64,000 nt of DNA, from the NCBI RefSeq assembly GCF_036347135.1, contig NZ_CP108938.1, positions 10,478,001 to 10,542,000 of the forward strand, in the 5' to 3' direction. Under the pieces are notes generated by a model. It ran no database searches. It saw nothing but the letters and a program-made list of their open reading frames with translations, and was not told the origin of the DNA. Within the stretch, counting starts at the first letter, position 1. Every line of letters begins with the position of its first letter. The translations under genes were made by a program, and so were the position numbers. Origin of the DNA: Streptomyces sp. NBC_00775 (GTDB lineage: Bacteria > Actinomycetota > Actinomycetes > Streptomycetales > Streptomycetaceae). This document shows positions 29,159 through 38,886 of this stretch, piece after piece.

Positions 29159-30380
29159 GTCTGAGCGCTTCCTCCGGTGTCTGCTCGCCCGTGAGCGCGG
29201 ACTGGATCGCGGTGTAGATCCCGGTCGCCGCTTTGGGCCACTTGACGCCGAGTTCGCTGGTACGGGCCCGTGCCGCTTCAACGCTTTTGACGAAGGCAGC
29301 CATCGACGGCACCTGCTCGGCGTACTGGGAGGCCACCGTGGAGCGGGAGGGCACGGTGAAGTGCTGCTTGGCCAGGGTGAGCATGTTCGTGGACTCGTTC
29401 AGGCAGGCGAGGACCTGGGCCGCCTTTTGCTGCCGGGCCTTGGAAGCGCTCTGCGGGACCGTCCACACCTCACCGCCGAGCGGTGTGACAGGGGTCTGCC
29501 CCGTCTGCGGGACGGGGATGGGGGTCACCCCCCAGTGCAGGTTCTTGTCTTTGTTCAGGGCGGGGATCCGCCAGGGGCCGTTGATCATCATGGCCGTCCT
29601 GCCGGCGACGAACTGATCGTGGACGTCGGCCTGCGTCCAGTTCAGCACCGACTTCGACATGGATCCGCTCTTCACCAGGTCGACCCACAGCTTGAGTGCC
29701 TGCGCGGCCTGCGGGGTGTCCAACTGCTTCTCGTCTCCGCCGTTGGACCACAGGAAGGGCAGGAACTGCCAGGTGCCCTCAAAAGTGGCGTTCGCGTCGA
29801 CCGCCATGCCGTAGCGCCCCGGGCGGGTCAGCTTGGCCGCCGCAGCCTTCAGCTCGTCCCAGGTCCTCGGCACGGTGACGCCGGCCTTGGAGAGCATGTC
29901 CTTGTTGTAGAAGAGGGCGATCGTGCTGACGTTGGGCGCCAGCCCGTACACCTTTCCCTTGTAGGTGCCCGCCGACAGGATGCCCTTGGCGAAGCCGCTG
30001 GAGTCGATGCCGTACTGGTCCAGCGGGGTCAGCGCGCCGGACTGCGCGATCTGCTGCACGTCGGGGTTGTCCAGCATCAGCAGGTCGGGCAGGGTCCGCG
30101 ACGATGCCTGCTGAAGGACCTTGGGGACGAGCGACGCCCCCGGAACGCTTGTGTGCTCGACCGTTACGCCGACCTTCTTGCCGCAGGCGGTGAGCAACTC
30201 GCCCCATTGAGCGTGTTCAGGTTCGTCGGTGTAATAGTCAAGTGCGGTGATCGAGGTGACCTTGCCTGTGGCGGATCCGGTGCCGGTTCCGCCACCGCAC
30301 CCGGTGGCAGCCAGAATCAGGGCGACGGTGCCCAGGAGGGCGGCGATCCGCCGCGCCGGCGGTCTGGCCGGTGAGATCAT
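29130..30380 (-). CDS. Extracellular sugar-binding lipoprotein of ABC transporter
   Basis: A 416-residue solute-binding protein. It has a basic head and hydrophobic stretch ending in the lipobox LAATGC (lipidated Cys ~28), followed by a Gly/Thr/Ser-rich linker. The mature part has the family's look: DLLMLDNPDVQQIAQSGALT, FYNKDMLSKAGV, PRTWDELKAAAAKL and AMMINGPWRIPAL. It captures the sugar outside the membrane for the two permeases that follow. No operator of the LacI or ROK kind is evident in the 223 bp upstream. Confidence 0.9.
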   Translation of the reverse strand: MISPARPPARRIAALLGTVALILAATGCGGGTGTGSATGKVTSITALDYYTDEPEHAQWGELLTACGKKVGVTVEHTSVPGASLVPKVLQQASSRTLPDLLMLDNPDVQQIAQSGALTPLDQYGIDSSGFAKGILSAGTYKGKVYGLAPNVSTIALFYNKDMLSKAGVTVPRTWDELKAAAAKLTRPGRYGMAVDANATFEGTWQFLPFLWSNGGDEKQLDTPQAAQALKLWVDLVKSGSMSKSVLNWTQADVHDQFVAGRTAMMINGPWRIPALNKDKNLHWGVTPIPVPQTGQTPVTPLGGEVWTVPQSASKARQQKAAQVLACLNESTNMLTLAKQHFTVPSRSTVASQYAEQVPSMAAFVKSVEAARARTSELGVKWPKAATGIYTAIQSALTGEQTPEEALRHAQQIATGS

Positions 30381-30603
30381 GGTGGTGCCTTTACCGAGTG
30401 ACGTCTGTGGCCGGAGTGTCGGTGTCGGAAGGTGAAAGCGGAGTCCAGGACCTCCCGTGGCGACCCGCTCAGCCTAAGCGCGCGGGCGAAGGCCAGGCGC
30501 CCGAGGTCGCCAGATGAGACGGTCCCTACCAGCGTCATCCGATTCGAACGACTGTCAGTGAAGCGGCGCTCGGAGAGACTCTGCGATCACCTCCTTCACC
30601 TGC

Positions 30604-31371
30604 TCAGAAGGTTGGTCGAAGCCCATCGCCGTCGTCGCGCCCAGTGCCCTGTCCGGCGGCTTCCCGGATCATCGCTGCCACGGCGCGGGGCTGCGACAGT
30701 ACAACGGCGTGCGAACCGTCCAGCACATATTCGGTCGCCGCCATCCGCTGTGCCATGAAGCGCTGAGCGGTGGGGTTGAGCATCCGGTCGGCGATCGCGA
30801 TGGCGTACCAGGACTGCTTGGAGGCCCATGCCGGCGGGCCGGATCTACCGGTCAGTGCGCTCCGGGCGATCGGGCGCTGTGCCACGGACATCACACTCGT
30901 GACGCGGGAGGGCAGGTCGGCGGCGTACATCTGCGGGAACCGTTCCTTACGGATGTACAGCTCGCTTTCCGGGCCGTCGGGAAACCGGGCGGGGAGTGCG
31001 GCGGTGACGGTCGGGTCGGCCACCGGCATGGGGGCGAAGCGGCTCGTGATGTCCAGGACGCACTCGCCGGCGTCGAGGCCGAATGCCGCGACGTAGCACA
31101 ACGCGATGACGTTGTCTGCGTCGGTGGCGGCGTGTGTGATGACCGCGCCACCGTAGCCGTGGCCGACCAGCACGACGGGGACGTCGATGTCGCGCACCAC
31201 GCTCCTGATGTAGGCGGCGTCCTGCGCCAGGCCGCGCAGCGGGTTCGCCGGGGCGCGCACCGTTGATCCGGTGGCGTGAAGGAGGCTGATGACCCCCGCC
31301 CAGGATGAGGCATCGGTGAACGCCCCATGTACAAGCACGATGATCGGCGCTGTGGGGGTGGGTTCGTGCAT
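30604..31371 (-). CDS. Alpha/beta-hydrolase paralogue lacking the nucleophile serine
   Basis: A 255-residue relative of the hydrolases at 15772, 38053 and 39137. The oxyanion block VLVHGAFTDASSW, the late Asp (IADRMLNP) and the catalytic His (GSHAVVLSQP) are all kept. However, the nucleophile elbow reads G-H-G-Y-G-G where the relatives have G-H-S-Y-G-G; the codon is GGC on the minus strand near 31158. The protein may be inactive as an esterase or may have a binding or lyase-like role. ATG at 31371. Downstream of a LAL regulator gene on the same strand. Confidence 0.85.
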   Translation of the reverse strand: MHEPTPTAPIIVLVHGAFTDASSWAGVISLLHATGSTVRAPANPLRGLAQDAAYIRSVVRDIDVPVVLVGHGYGGAVITHAATDADNVIALCYVAAFGLDAGECVLDITSRFAPMPVADPTVTAALPARFPDGPESELYIRKERFPQMYAADLPSRVTSVMSVAQRPIARSALTGRSGPPAWASKQSWYAIAIADRMLNPTAQRFMAQRMAATEYVLDGSHAVVLSQPRAVAAMIREAAGQGTGRDDGDGLRPTF

Positions 31372-31460
31372 GCCGGTGGCCTCCGACTGAGTTTGGGGGT
31401 GCCTCAGCCAAACGCATTCAGGTAGGGCGGGGCATCGCGCGAACGTACCAACAGGTCCCC

Positions 31461-34208
31461 TCAGCTGTCGGGCAAGGCCATGACCACGTTGGCGAGCTGA
31501 ACCCGGGAGCTGACCGACAGTTTGCGGAAGACGGAGGTCAGGTGGGTGTTGACCGTGTGCGGGGAGACGATGAGTACGTCGGCGGCCGACCGGTTGGTGT
31601 GACCCTCCGCGATGAGGTGCGCGACCTTCTTCTCCGAGACCGTGAGGGCCCCCCATCCCTGGACAGGGCGCTGCATGGCCGCTGCCCCGCGGCTGCCGGC
31701 ACCCGCACCCTCCAGATCGCGCTGTACGCGTGACGCTGCCGCGTGGGCGCCCGACTCGGCGAAGGTGCCGTGGGCGTGCGTCAGGGCGGCCACGGCCTGA
31801 GGTCTGCGGCCTGCTGCCAGGAGTGCCTGTCCGAGATCGGCGTAGGCGGCGGCCCGGACCAACGGGCGAGGGCTTGCCTTGAGCAGTGCTACGGAGCGTT
31901 CCAGCAAGGCGAGATCGTTTTTCACGAGCCCGAGGACCTGCGCGGCGATGCCCGTGGCGGTGGGCACGGCCGGGTTGCGTTCGGCGTGGGCTTCGGCTTG
32001 TGCGGCCAGATCCTCGGCGAGCTCCTGCTCCGCGCCTCGCAGAGCCATGCGTATCGCGGAATCGACCCAGGTGCGCAACAGCCGCCAGCGCATGAAGAAA
32101 CCTTCCTGCTGCACCTGGCGAATCTTGTCGATGGCAAGCCCGATCTCCCCGTCGGCCTCGGCGTGGACCGCTTCCAGGAAGCGCACCGCGGCCGTGTTGC
32201 CCGGGTTCGGTTTGACCGCCAGCCTTTCCTGCGCTGCGGCCAGGTGCTCCCGCGCCGCTTCCCGATCGCCGCGCAGCAGGGCGATCTGGGAGCGGATCAC
32301 GCGAGAGTTCACCTGCTGGACGGGGACCTGCACGTCGTCTTCCAGGCGCTCCATGGTCACGAAGTCGGCGTCGGCGTCGTCGAGCCGTCCGAGCGCCAGA
32401 TCGTGCTGGCCCTGTGCCCACAGCACCATTGCCTGACGCATCGCCCCGGGTTTGTCGGCTGCCCGCAGGAGCAGTCGTTCGCTCGACACGAAGTCGTCCA
32501 CGTGCTGGTGCGCGACGATCTCTTCGGGAAGGAAGGCGGAATCGACGGCGCTGAGCGCGGCAAAGCGCTCCAGTGCGACGGCGTTCTCACCCGCGTTCTG
32601 CGCGATCTCGCCGAGCCCGGACAGGGCCAGGACGTGCGCCTCCCGGTCACCGATCGCGGTAGCGAGACCCAGCGCGGTCTCGCCGGCCTCACGCGCCGCG
32701 ACAAGATCGTGACCCCGGGACAGAGCCAACGCACGCAGGGCGGCCAGCCTCGCCCCGACCTCCGGGGCGGCGCCCCCGATCGCGAGGGCCGTTTCGGCCC
32801 GGCGGCGCAACTCGTCGGCGAGATCCATGTTCCACAGCGTCTTGCCGAGGGCGGCCTGCAGCCGGCTGAACGCCTCCAGTGGCGGTCGGCAGGCCAGCAG
32901 CTGGTCGCCGGTCGACAACGCCTCTCGATTCCTGCCGGCCCGTGTCAGGCAGACGATCGCCTGCTCACCCACGTCGAACCTCAGCGGCCGGGCAGACGGC
33001 ACCAGTTCCAGGGCGCGCGTCATCAGGTCGGCCGCCAGGCCCGGCGAGACGGGCACTAGCTCGTCAGCGGCTCGCCGCAGCAGCGCCACGGCTTCCTCGT
33101 CTCCGGGCAGGGCACCCTTGAGAATGTGCGGCACCGCGTCGATCGGCTGGTGGCCTGCGGAGACAAGGTGGTGGGCAGCCTCTCGGTGCAGGGCCTTGCG
33201 AGCTGACGGCGGGATGTCGACGTACACCGCCTGGCGCAGCAGATCATGCCGGAAGACCAGCTGATCGCCGTCGTCGTCCAGAAGCCCGGCGCGCACCGCC
33301 TCCTCGAGCGCCGCGATCAACGCGGTGGACGGTTGGCCGCAGAGCGCGGCGGCGTCGTGGAAGGCGAACCTGTGTCCCAGCACCGCTCCCATCTGAAGGA
33401 AGCGCAGGGTGCTGGGCTGCAGGGACCTGAGTCTGCCGCGCACACCCACCACCAGCCCTGGGGGCACAAGCTCACCCGAGGCCCCGGCGGTCCGCAGTCC
33501 CGCGAGCATCTCGACCGCCAGAAACGGGTTCCCGCCGGCCCCGTCGAGCAAGTCCCGTACCCGCTCGTCAACGGCGGCACCCAGCGTGTCGCCGGCCAGT
33601 TGGCCGATGGCCGCGCCGGACAGCGGCCCCAAGGGCACAGTGAGCGTCGGGAGTGCGTCCGTCGCGGCGGCGACGACCTCTTCCGCTGGGCCGGCGGGCT
33701 CCAGTCGCCCGGCCAGCATCCACAGAACCGGTGAGGTCCGCAGGCGTCTCGGAAGCTGCTTCAGGGCGAACCGGCTCAGCGGGTCGGCCCATTGCACGTC
33801 GTCCAGGGCGATCATTACCGGCACGCTGCCGGCTCTGGCTTCGATCGCCTCCGCCAGGCGCTCCACCAGCCAGATCCGCTGATCCTGATTGCGCGCAAGG
33901 TCGGCAAAGGCATCGCCGGACAGCAGCGGCTGATCGCCGTGCAGGAGGGAGGCCGCCAACGACGAGAGCGGCACCATGTGATGCAGCTCATCGGCCTTAC
34001 CGAGGCCGACCGAGAATCCCGCTGCCCTGGCCCTGGTGACGGTCTCGGCGAGCAGCGTGGTTTTACCGATGCCGGGTTCCCCCTGGATCAGGGCCAACCC
34101 GCCGCTTCCGGTCCGGGCCACCGAGGCGATCAATGCCTGCAGCTCTTCGAGCTCGACCTCTCGACCGCGCAGACCGTTACGGGACAGCGATCCGCTTGAC
34201 CCCGCCAT
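31461..34208 (-). CDS. LAL-type ATPase/LuxR transcriptional regulator
   Basis: A 915-residue large ATP-binding regulator of the LuxR family. The N-terminal AAA domain has Walker A GEPGIGKTT (~44-52) and Walker B MIALDDVQWAD. The long middle is alpha-helical and TPR-like. The C-terminal ~60 residues form the LuxR helix-turn-helix (LTVSEKKVAHLIAEGHTN, then SPHTVNTHLTSVFRKLSVSS). Such proteins often activate pathway genes next to them; here the candidate target is the hydrolase gene 89 bases downstream. It is unrelated in detail to the second LAL at 40680. Confidence 0.9.
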   Translation of the reverse strand: MAGSSGSLSRNGLRGREVELEELQALIASVARTGSGGLALIQGEPGIGKTTLLAETVTRARAAGFSVGLGKADELHHMVPLSSLAASLLHGDQPLLSGDAFADLARNQDQRIWLVERLAEAIEARAGSVPVMIALDDVQWADPLSRFALKQLPRRLRTSPVLWMLAGRLEPAGPAEEVVAAATDALPTLTVPLGPLSGAAIGQLAGDTLGAAVDERVRDLLDGAGGNPFLAVEMLAGLRTAGASGELVPPGLVVGVRGRLRSLQPSTLRFLQMGAVLGHRFAFHDAAALCGQPSTALIAALEEAVRAGLLDDDGDQLVFRHDLLRQAVYVDIPPSARKALHREAAHHLVSAGHQPIDAVPHILKGALPGDEEAVALLRRAADELVPVSPGLAADLMTRALELVPSARPLRFDVGEQAIVCLTRAGRNREALSTGDQLLACRPPLEAFSRLQAALGKTLWNMDLADELRRRAETALAIGGAAPEVGARLAALRALALSRGHDLVAAREAGETALGLATAIGDREAHVLALSGLGEIAQNAGENAVALERFAALSAVDSAFLPEEIVAHQHVDDFVSSERLLLRAADKPGAMRQAMVLWAQGQHDLALGRLDDADADFVTMERLEDDVQVPVQQVNSRVIRSQIALLRGDREAAREHLAAAQERLAVKPNPGNTAAVRFLEAVHAEADGEIGLAIDKIRQVQQEGFFMRWRLLRTWVDSAIRMALRGAEQELAEDLAAQAEAHAERNPAVPTATGIAAQVLGLVKNDLALLERSVALLKASPRPLVRAAAYADLGQALLAAGRRPQAVAALTHAHGTFAESGAHAAASRVQRDLEGAGAGSRGAAAMQRPVQGWGALTVSEKKVAHLIAEGHTNRSAADVLIVSPHTVNTHLTSVFRKLSVSSRVQLANVVMALPDS

Positions 34209-34739
34209 TCACGCGCCTTCCTGTCCGCACTCGTCGGCCGAAACAGGGCTCAGCCCATGCCGACTCGTGACTGCGCCCTCCGGGGCCGCCTGCCGGTGCT
34301 GGGGTTTCAGAGCCGGAAGGACCGGCGAGCACCTCGGGCGGCAGATCGGTGGCGGGCTCACATTCTACGTCGGCGTGGAAACGCCCGAGGGCGTGCGTGA
34401 AGTCCAGCAGGTCGCGGCTCTCCGCGGGCACGCCATGCGTGGCCGCCTCGCGGCAGGTCGAGCCCACCGTCTCCGAGCGCTCTGTCACTGCGGGTCTGAG
34501 GTCGTGCTTCTTGTAAGCACGCGGAGCACGACGGAGATCGTCTTCCTCGACGTCGAGTGGGAGGCGGACGCGATCAGCGGTCCGCTCCACTTGCTGATCA
34601 TCGTGAAGGCACTGCTCGCCACAGCCATGGCGAGCCTCCCGCTGCACCTGTTCCGGCGCAATGCAGTTGTTCTCCACTGGCGTCGGGCAAGGCCCGTCCA
34701 CCACGGCTGACGGCTCGGACGACGCAGCGCCGCCCGAGT
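34209..34739. other. Gene-poor stretch between LAL regulator and decayed AraC gene
   Basis: No reading frame here looks like a known family on either strand, and codon bias is mixed. I see no convincing palindromes. Given the decayed genes that follow, it is probably degraded coding sequence. Confidence 0.4.
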
Positions 34740-35067
34740 GTCGCACCACCGGCTCGGAGTCATGCCGTACGTATCGCGGAAGAGCCGGCTGAAGTGGGCC
34801 GGATTGGTGAAACCCCAACGCCGGACCACGCCGACGACCGTCCTCTCACCGCTGTCGCCCCGGGCGAGATCCCTGGCACACTCCTGCAGCCGACGGCGCT
34901 GAAAGGTGTCGTTCCACGTTGGCGCAGACCTCCCAGGCCTGGGCGTATCGGGAATCGAGCGTGCCCTCCACGTCACCGATGGCACGCTCGGTGATGAGGG
35001 TGGCCACCAAGTCGGTCTGGGCCTGCTGGCCCAAACACCGGTGTCCCTTGCTTTCAGCACCGTGCAC
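34740..35067 (-). pseudogene. Decayed AraC-family regulator
   Basis: Read leftward, the DNA-binding end of an AraC protein is clear: RRRLQECARDLARGDSGERT, then VVGVVRRWGFTNPAHFSRLF and RDTYGMTPSRW. Upstream, in another frame, comes LVATLITERAIGD followed by WEVCANVERHLSAPS, which fits the segment just before the first helix-turn-helix of such proteins. The first recognition helix and the whole sensing domain are missing and the frame shifts near 34915. Intact relatives lie at 26104 and 45811. Confidence 0.65.
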
Positions 35068-35074
35068 ACGGTCG

Positions 35075-35880
35075 ACTGGGAGACCGGACTACCGGCTGTC
35101 GCCGAGGCGACGCGTCTGGCCGAGGAGAACCCCCAGCCGCGCTGACTGACCGGCGCGCGAATCGCGAAGGCTCAGTTCGCCGCATTGCACGGAGATCTGG
35201 ACACGGCGCTTTCTGCCATCGACGAGGCGGAGCGGCAAGGGCTGTCCGTGGCCAATCTCTCCAACCTCGCGTTCATCCAGATCACGCGCGGCCGCATCGG
35301 GCTCGCCGCCGGCAACGACGCCGAGGCGTTCCACTGCGTCTGGCGGGTGTTCGACCCGACCGACCCGGCTTACCATCCGTCCCTGCAGACCATCGCCATC
35401 GCGGAGTTGGCCGAGGCTGCAACGGATGACGATCGACGAGCCATGACGAGAGTCGCGTTGCAACAGCTCGACGCGTCCGCCGGATCCAGTGAGGCCCAAC
35501 TGATCCGGATAGACCTGGGATTCGCCCGTGCGCTGCTCTCCGCCGATGAGCATGCGGAAGAGTGCTTCCGATCGGCCTGCTCCGGATCGCCCGAGAGTCC
35601 TTCGCGGCCCTCGGCGTGGAGCCCTGGTATGAACGCGCCCGCCAGGAACTCCGCTCAGCGGGCGAGGGCAGAGCAAGCGTCGAAGCCGTACCGAGTGGGA
35701 CCTGCTGACACCTCAAGAGCTGCAGATCGCCCAGCTCGTGGCGGAAGGCCTCTCCAACAAGGAGACAGGCCAGGACTGTAGCTGTCACCGCGAACGATCG
35801 GCGCGCACCTGTACCGCATCTTCCGAAAGCTCGGGATCACCTCTCGCGGCCGGCTGAGGGACAAGCTGAGCGCGAACTGA
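35075..35880 (+). pseudogene. Decayed 3' part of a LAL (LuxR) regulator
   Basis: Pieces of one regulator lie in successive frames: VDWETGLPAVAEATRLAEEN, then a stop and frame change, AALHGDLDTALSAIDEAERQ and SVANLSNLAFIQITRGRIGL, a deletion, IARESFAALGVEPWYERARQ, and finally LTPQELQIAQLVAEGLSNKE and IGAHLYRIFRKLGITSRGRL to a stop at 35880. The ATPase half is absent and at least three frame changes are needed, so it is dead. Confidence 0.75.
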
Positions 35881-36071
35881 GCACGACCCTCGTGGCCGCG
35901 CACTGCTTGTTGTCCCTCACCGCACAGTGGGGTGCTACACAAAGAAACACCCGTGCCCCGCGCCAGCACAGGCCTGGCCTGGTGCCGTCGGCCATGTGCC
36001 TCGGGCGGCTGTTCTGGTGGATACGGACGAGATCGCACTCGAGTCCGCAAGACGAAATGAGTGCCTGGAGT

Positions 36072-36413
36072 TCACCTCGCCAGCGCGGTCTCCAGCCACT
36101 GCAGGACTTCGGGGGTCACGGGGTCGGTGATGTCGGCGAACTCGTCGTGCTTCTTGAGGAATTTCGCAACGTAGGGGCAGACCGGCACGATCCGTTTCCC
36201 GGAGGCACGTACGTCGGTCAGGGCCTCCTGGACGAGGCGCGAGGCCAGGCCCTGCCCGGCGAAGGCGTCGTCGATTTCGGTGTGGTAGAAGACGCGCTGG
36301 TCATCGCGGTCGCGGTACGCGGTGAGGCCGGCGGTCTTGCCGGCTACCAGAATTTCGTACCTGTGCTTGGCGTCCACTTGCAGGACGATCGGAGCGGAGG
36401 TGGGCTGTGTCAT
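36072..36413 (-). CDS. Small GNAT-fold N-acetyltransferase (NATD1/YjdJ-like)
   Basis: A 113-residue minimal acetyltransferase. The acetyl-CoA loop region is GQGLASRLVQEALTDVRASG and the end motif IVPVCPYVAKFLKKHDEF is typical of the small NATD1/YjdJ group. The substrate is unknown. ATG at 36413 is 10 bases after the pirin stop, so the two genes are probably one transcript. Confidence 0.85.
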   Translation of the reverse strand: MTQPTSAPIVLQVDAKHRYEILVAGKTAGLTAYRDRDDQRVFYHTEIDDAFAGQGLASRLVQEALTDVRASGKRIVPVCPYVAKFLKKHDEFADITDPVTPEVLQWLETALAR

Positions 36414-36423
36414 CGTATGCCTT

Positions 36424-37404
36424 TCAGCGGCGCGTCGGGTTTTTGCGCGGTGTGATGGTGACGTTCGGAAGGGCAGGCGCGGGAAGGCGGTCGCCGTCGT
36501 AACCATCGACGCTGCCGAAGCGGTCGGATGCGCTCTCCCACGCATCCCGGGCTTCGGCGATGTCTTCGTGGCTGCGGCCGATGAAGTTCCACCACATGAC
36601 GATCTGTTCCTCGAACGGCGTCCCGCCGAGCAGGACCGCCCGCGCGGTGGTGTCCGTCTCGTTCGTCAGTGTCAGTGTGTCGATTCCCGTGCCGAGGTAG
36701 CCCAGTTCCGCCGGGCGCAGGAGTGTTCCGGCCATGCGGACCTCGCCTTGGTCGACGAGTAGGCCGTACTCGAACGCGGCATCCACGGGGAGTGTGGCCG
36801 TCGAGCGCGGATCGAGGACGAGTTCGGCGCCGAGCAAGGGCGTGAACGTCCGTACCGGAGAGGTGTCACCGGCGAGGGATCCCAGGAACACTCTGATGTC
36901 TGCCCCGCCCACCCGGACCGGGCTCGGCACGTAGTGCCGGAAGTCCCGGCCGGTGTACCGGTGTTCATCGGGAAGCGCCACCCACAACTGGACGCCGTGG
37001 AGGATCGTGGTGCGGGCGGTGGAGACTTCCGAATGGCTGATGCCGTACCCGCCCGTCATGAGGTTCAGCTCACCGGGCCGTACGAACGCGTGGCTGCCCA
37101 GGCTGTCGCGGTGCTCGATCTCTCCGCTGAACAGCCAGCTCACGGTCTGCAGGCCGGTGTGCGGATGGGGAGCGACGTCCATGCCGCCCGTGTCGGCGAC
37201 GTTGTCGGGGCCGTAGTGGTCGACGAAACACCAGGCTCCGATCAGCGTGCGGGCACGCTGCGGCAGCGTGCGCCGTACCGGCATCGCCCTTGGCCCGCCC
37301 AACGGGACGTCCCGCGCGGTCAGCACGTCGACCTGTGGCGCGGCATCACCGTGGTCCGCGGCGCCGCAGCGCAGTTCGGTGGGATCCGCTTCGACGTTGC
37401 TCAT
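36424..37404 (-). CDS. Pirin-family bicupin protein
   Basis: About 326 residues with two cupin domains. The N-terminal one holds the metal-binding cluster MDVAPHPHTGLQTVSWLFSG, then GEIEHRDSLGS and GELNLMTGGYGISHSE. The C-terminal cupin is visible around LLGGTPFEEQIVMWWNFI. Bacterial pirins can act as quercetinase-like dioxygenases or redox sensors. The start at 37404 is preferred over one 14 codons upstream because the family body begins soon after it. Divergent from the AhpD-like gene at 37529, leaving a 124-bp promoter region. Confidence 0.88.
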   Translation of the reverse strand: MSNVEADPTELRCGAADHGDAAPQVDVLTARDVPLGGPRAMPVRRTLPQRARTLIGAWCFVDHYGPDNVADTGGMDVAPHPHTGLQTVSWLFSGEIEHRDSLGSHAFVRPGELNLMTGGYGISHSEVSTARTTILHGVQLWVALPDEHRYTGRDFRHYVPSPVRVGGADIRVFLGSLAGDTSPVRTFTPLLGAELVLDPRSTATLPVDAAFEYGLLVDQGEVRMAGTLLRPAELGYLGTGIDTLTLTNETDTTARAVLLGGTPFEEQIVMWWNFIGRSHEDIAEARDAWESASDRFGSVDGYDGDRLPAPALPNVTITPRKNPTRR

Positions 37405-37528
37405 CGCATGCCCTCTCACGCTCGAGGATGATTTCATATTCAACAATCATGCCTGATAGTAATTCCATGCCCCATCACATGCACGGCAGAGCGAGCGAGG
37501 GCCGGGAGCGGCCCTGAAGGAGTCCACG

Positions 37529-38035
37529 TTGAGTGACACCACGGCAGACCCCGCGAGCCGGCGGGTCTTCATCGACAAGCAGAGCCCCAAGGCCTACCAC
37601 GCACTGGTCGAGACGGCCGATGCGGTCCGCACGGTCGCCGCCGAGGCGGGGCTGGACCGTAGCCTGGTAGAGCTGATCAACCTCCGCGTGTCACAGATCA
37701 ACGGCTGTGCCTACTGCCTCAACGTGCACACCAGGGCCGCGCTGCGCGCCGGCGAGACCACCCAGCGTCTGGGCGTGCTGGCCGCCTGGCGCGACACCGA
37801 ACTGTTCACGGAACGGGAACGCGCGGCGCTTGCCCTGGCTGAGGCGACCACCGAGCCCGCGAACGCCGTCGCGCAGGAGGGCGCCTACGAAACAGCTCGC
37901 CAAGTTCTCAACGACGACGAGATCTCCGCGGTGATCTGGGTGGCGATCACCATCAACGCGTTCAACCGGGTCTCCGTCCTGAGCAAGCATCCCGTCCGCG
38001 GGATCCCCCTGATGCCCGGTTCCCCACGTGAGTGA
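37529..38035 (+). CDS. Carboxymuconolactone decarboxylase/AhpD-like alkylhydroperoxidase
   Basis: A 168-residue all-helical protein with the AhpD redox motif in QINGCAYCLNVHT (CxxC plus His), suggesting peroxidase activity against organic hydroperoxides. Start is TTG at 37529 with AAGGAG upstream. It is divergent from the pirin gene; pirin and AhpD-like proteins both fit an oxidative-stress response. The stop lies 18 bases from the end of a convergent hydrolase gene. Confidence 0.9.
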   Translation: MSDTTADPASRRVFIDKQSPKAYHALVETADAVRTVAAEAGLDRSLVELINLRVSQINGCAYCLNVHTRAALRAGETTQRLGVLAAWRDTELFTERERAALALAEATTEPANAVAQEGAYETARQVLNDDEISAVIWVAITINAFNRVSVLSKHPVRGIPLMPGSPRE

Positions 38036-38052
38036 TCCCCACCTCGGTCCGC

Positions 38053-38886
38053 TCAGCGGGCAGCGCGCAGGATCAGGTCGGTGACGGGGCCGGGGTCGCT
38101 CACGGCGACCGCGTGGGGTGCGCGCACGGTGATGGTGCGGGCGCCGGCCCGGTCGGCCATCCATTGCTCGGCGGCCGGTGGGATGTTGCGGTCCTCGGTG
38201 GCCACGAGGTACCAGCTGGGGATCTTCTTCCACGCGGCCGCGGTGGCCTTCTCCTGGAGGGCGGCCACGGCGATCGGACGCTGACCCGCGGCCATCACCT
38301 GGGCGGTCGGGACGGGGACGCCGGCCGCGAACTGTTCGCGGAACAGGCCTCTCTTGATGATCAGCTCCTCGCCGGTGCCGCCGCCGGGCAGCGGGTAGGA
38401 CTGGGTGGACGTGGCCCGCGCCAGGGTGCTGCCGGGGTACTTGTTCGTCAACTCCAGCGCGCTTTCACCGACGTCGGGGACGAAGGCGGCTATGTAGACC
38501 AGTGCCTTGACCCGCGGGAACTCGGCCGCGGCCTGGCTGATGACCGATCCGCCGTAGGAATGGCCCACGAGCACGATCGGTCCCGGGACGCTGTCCAGGA
38601 CGCTGCGGATGTAGGCAGCGTCGCTCGCCAGCCCACGCAACGGCAGTGCTGGTGCCAGTACGTGGTGTCCCTGCCGCTGGAGGCGCGCGACGACGGCGCT
38701 CCAACTGGAGCCGTCGGCGAACGCGCCGTGGATCAGGACGATCGTGGGCTTGGCCGGGTGCTGGTGCGAGTCGGCCGACCGGTCCGCCTGTGACGTGGCC
38801 GAGAACGCGGCGCGGGGGGTCGCCAGGACGGCGGCGCCGGCCAGGAGGGAGGCGGTGACGGTGCGGCGGGAGATCGGTGAGTTCAT
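38053..38886 (-). CDS. Exported alpha/beta-fold hydrolase with Tat-like signal
   Basis: A 277-residue member of the same subfamily as 15772 and 39137, but with an N-terminal export signal: Arg-Arg in PISRRTVTASLLAGAAVLA, ending near AAFSA. This is consistent with a Tat signal peptide, though no strict SRRxFLK is present. The catalytic set is intact: HGAFADGSSW, GHSYGG, the late Asp (ATEDRNIPP) and the His in APHAVAVSDP. It probably acts outside the cell; the substrate is unknown. Confidence 0.85.
   Translation of the reverse strand: MNSPISRRTVTASLLAGAAVLATPRAAFSATSQADRSADSHQHPAKPTIVLIHGAFADGSSWSAVVARLQRQGHHVLAPALPLRGLASDAAYIRSVLDSVPGPIVLVGHSYGGSVISQAAAEFPRVKALVYIAAFVPDVGESALELTNKYPGSTLARATSTQSYPLPGGGTGEELIIKRGLFREQFAAGVPVPTAQVMAAGQRPIAVAALQEKATAAAWKKIPSWYLVATEDRNIPPAAEQWMADRAGARTITVRAPHAVAVSDPGPVTDLILRAAR

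Noticed and set aside
38036..38052. Terminator between the AhpD-like and hydrolase genes
   Set aside because: Only 17 bases lie between the stops and the local stem (CCGCT/AGCGG) is too short to call.
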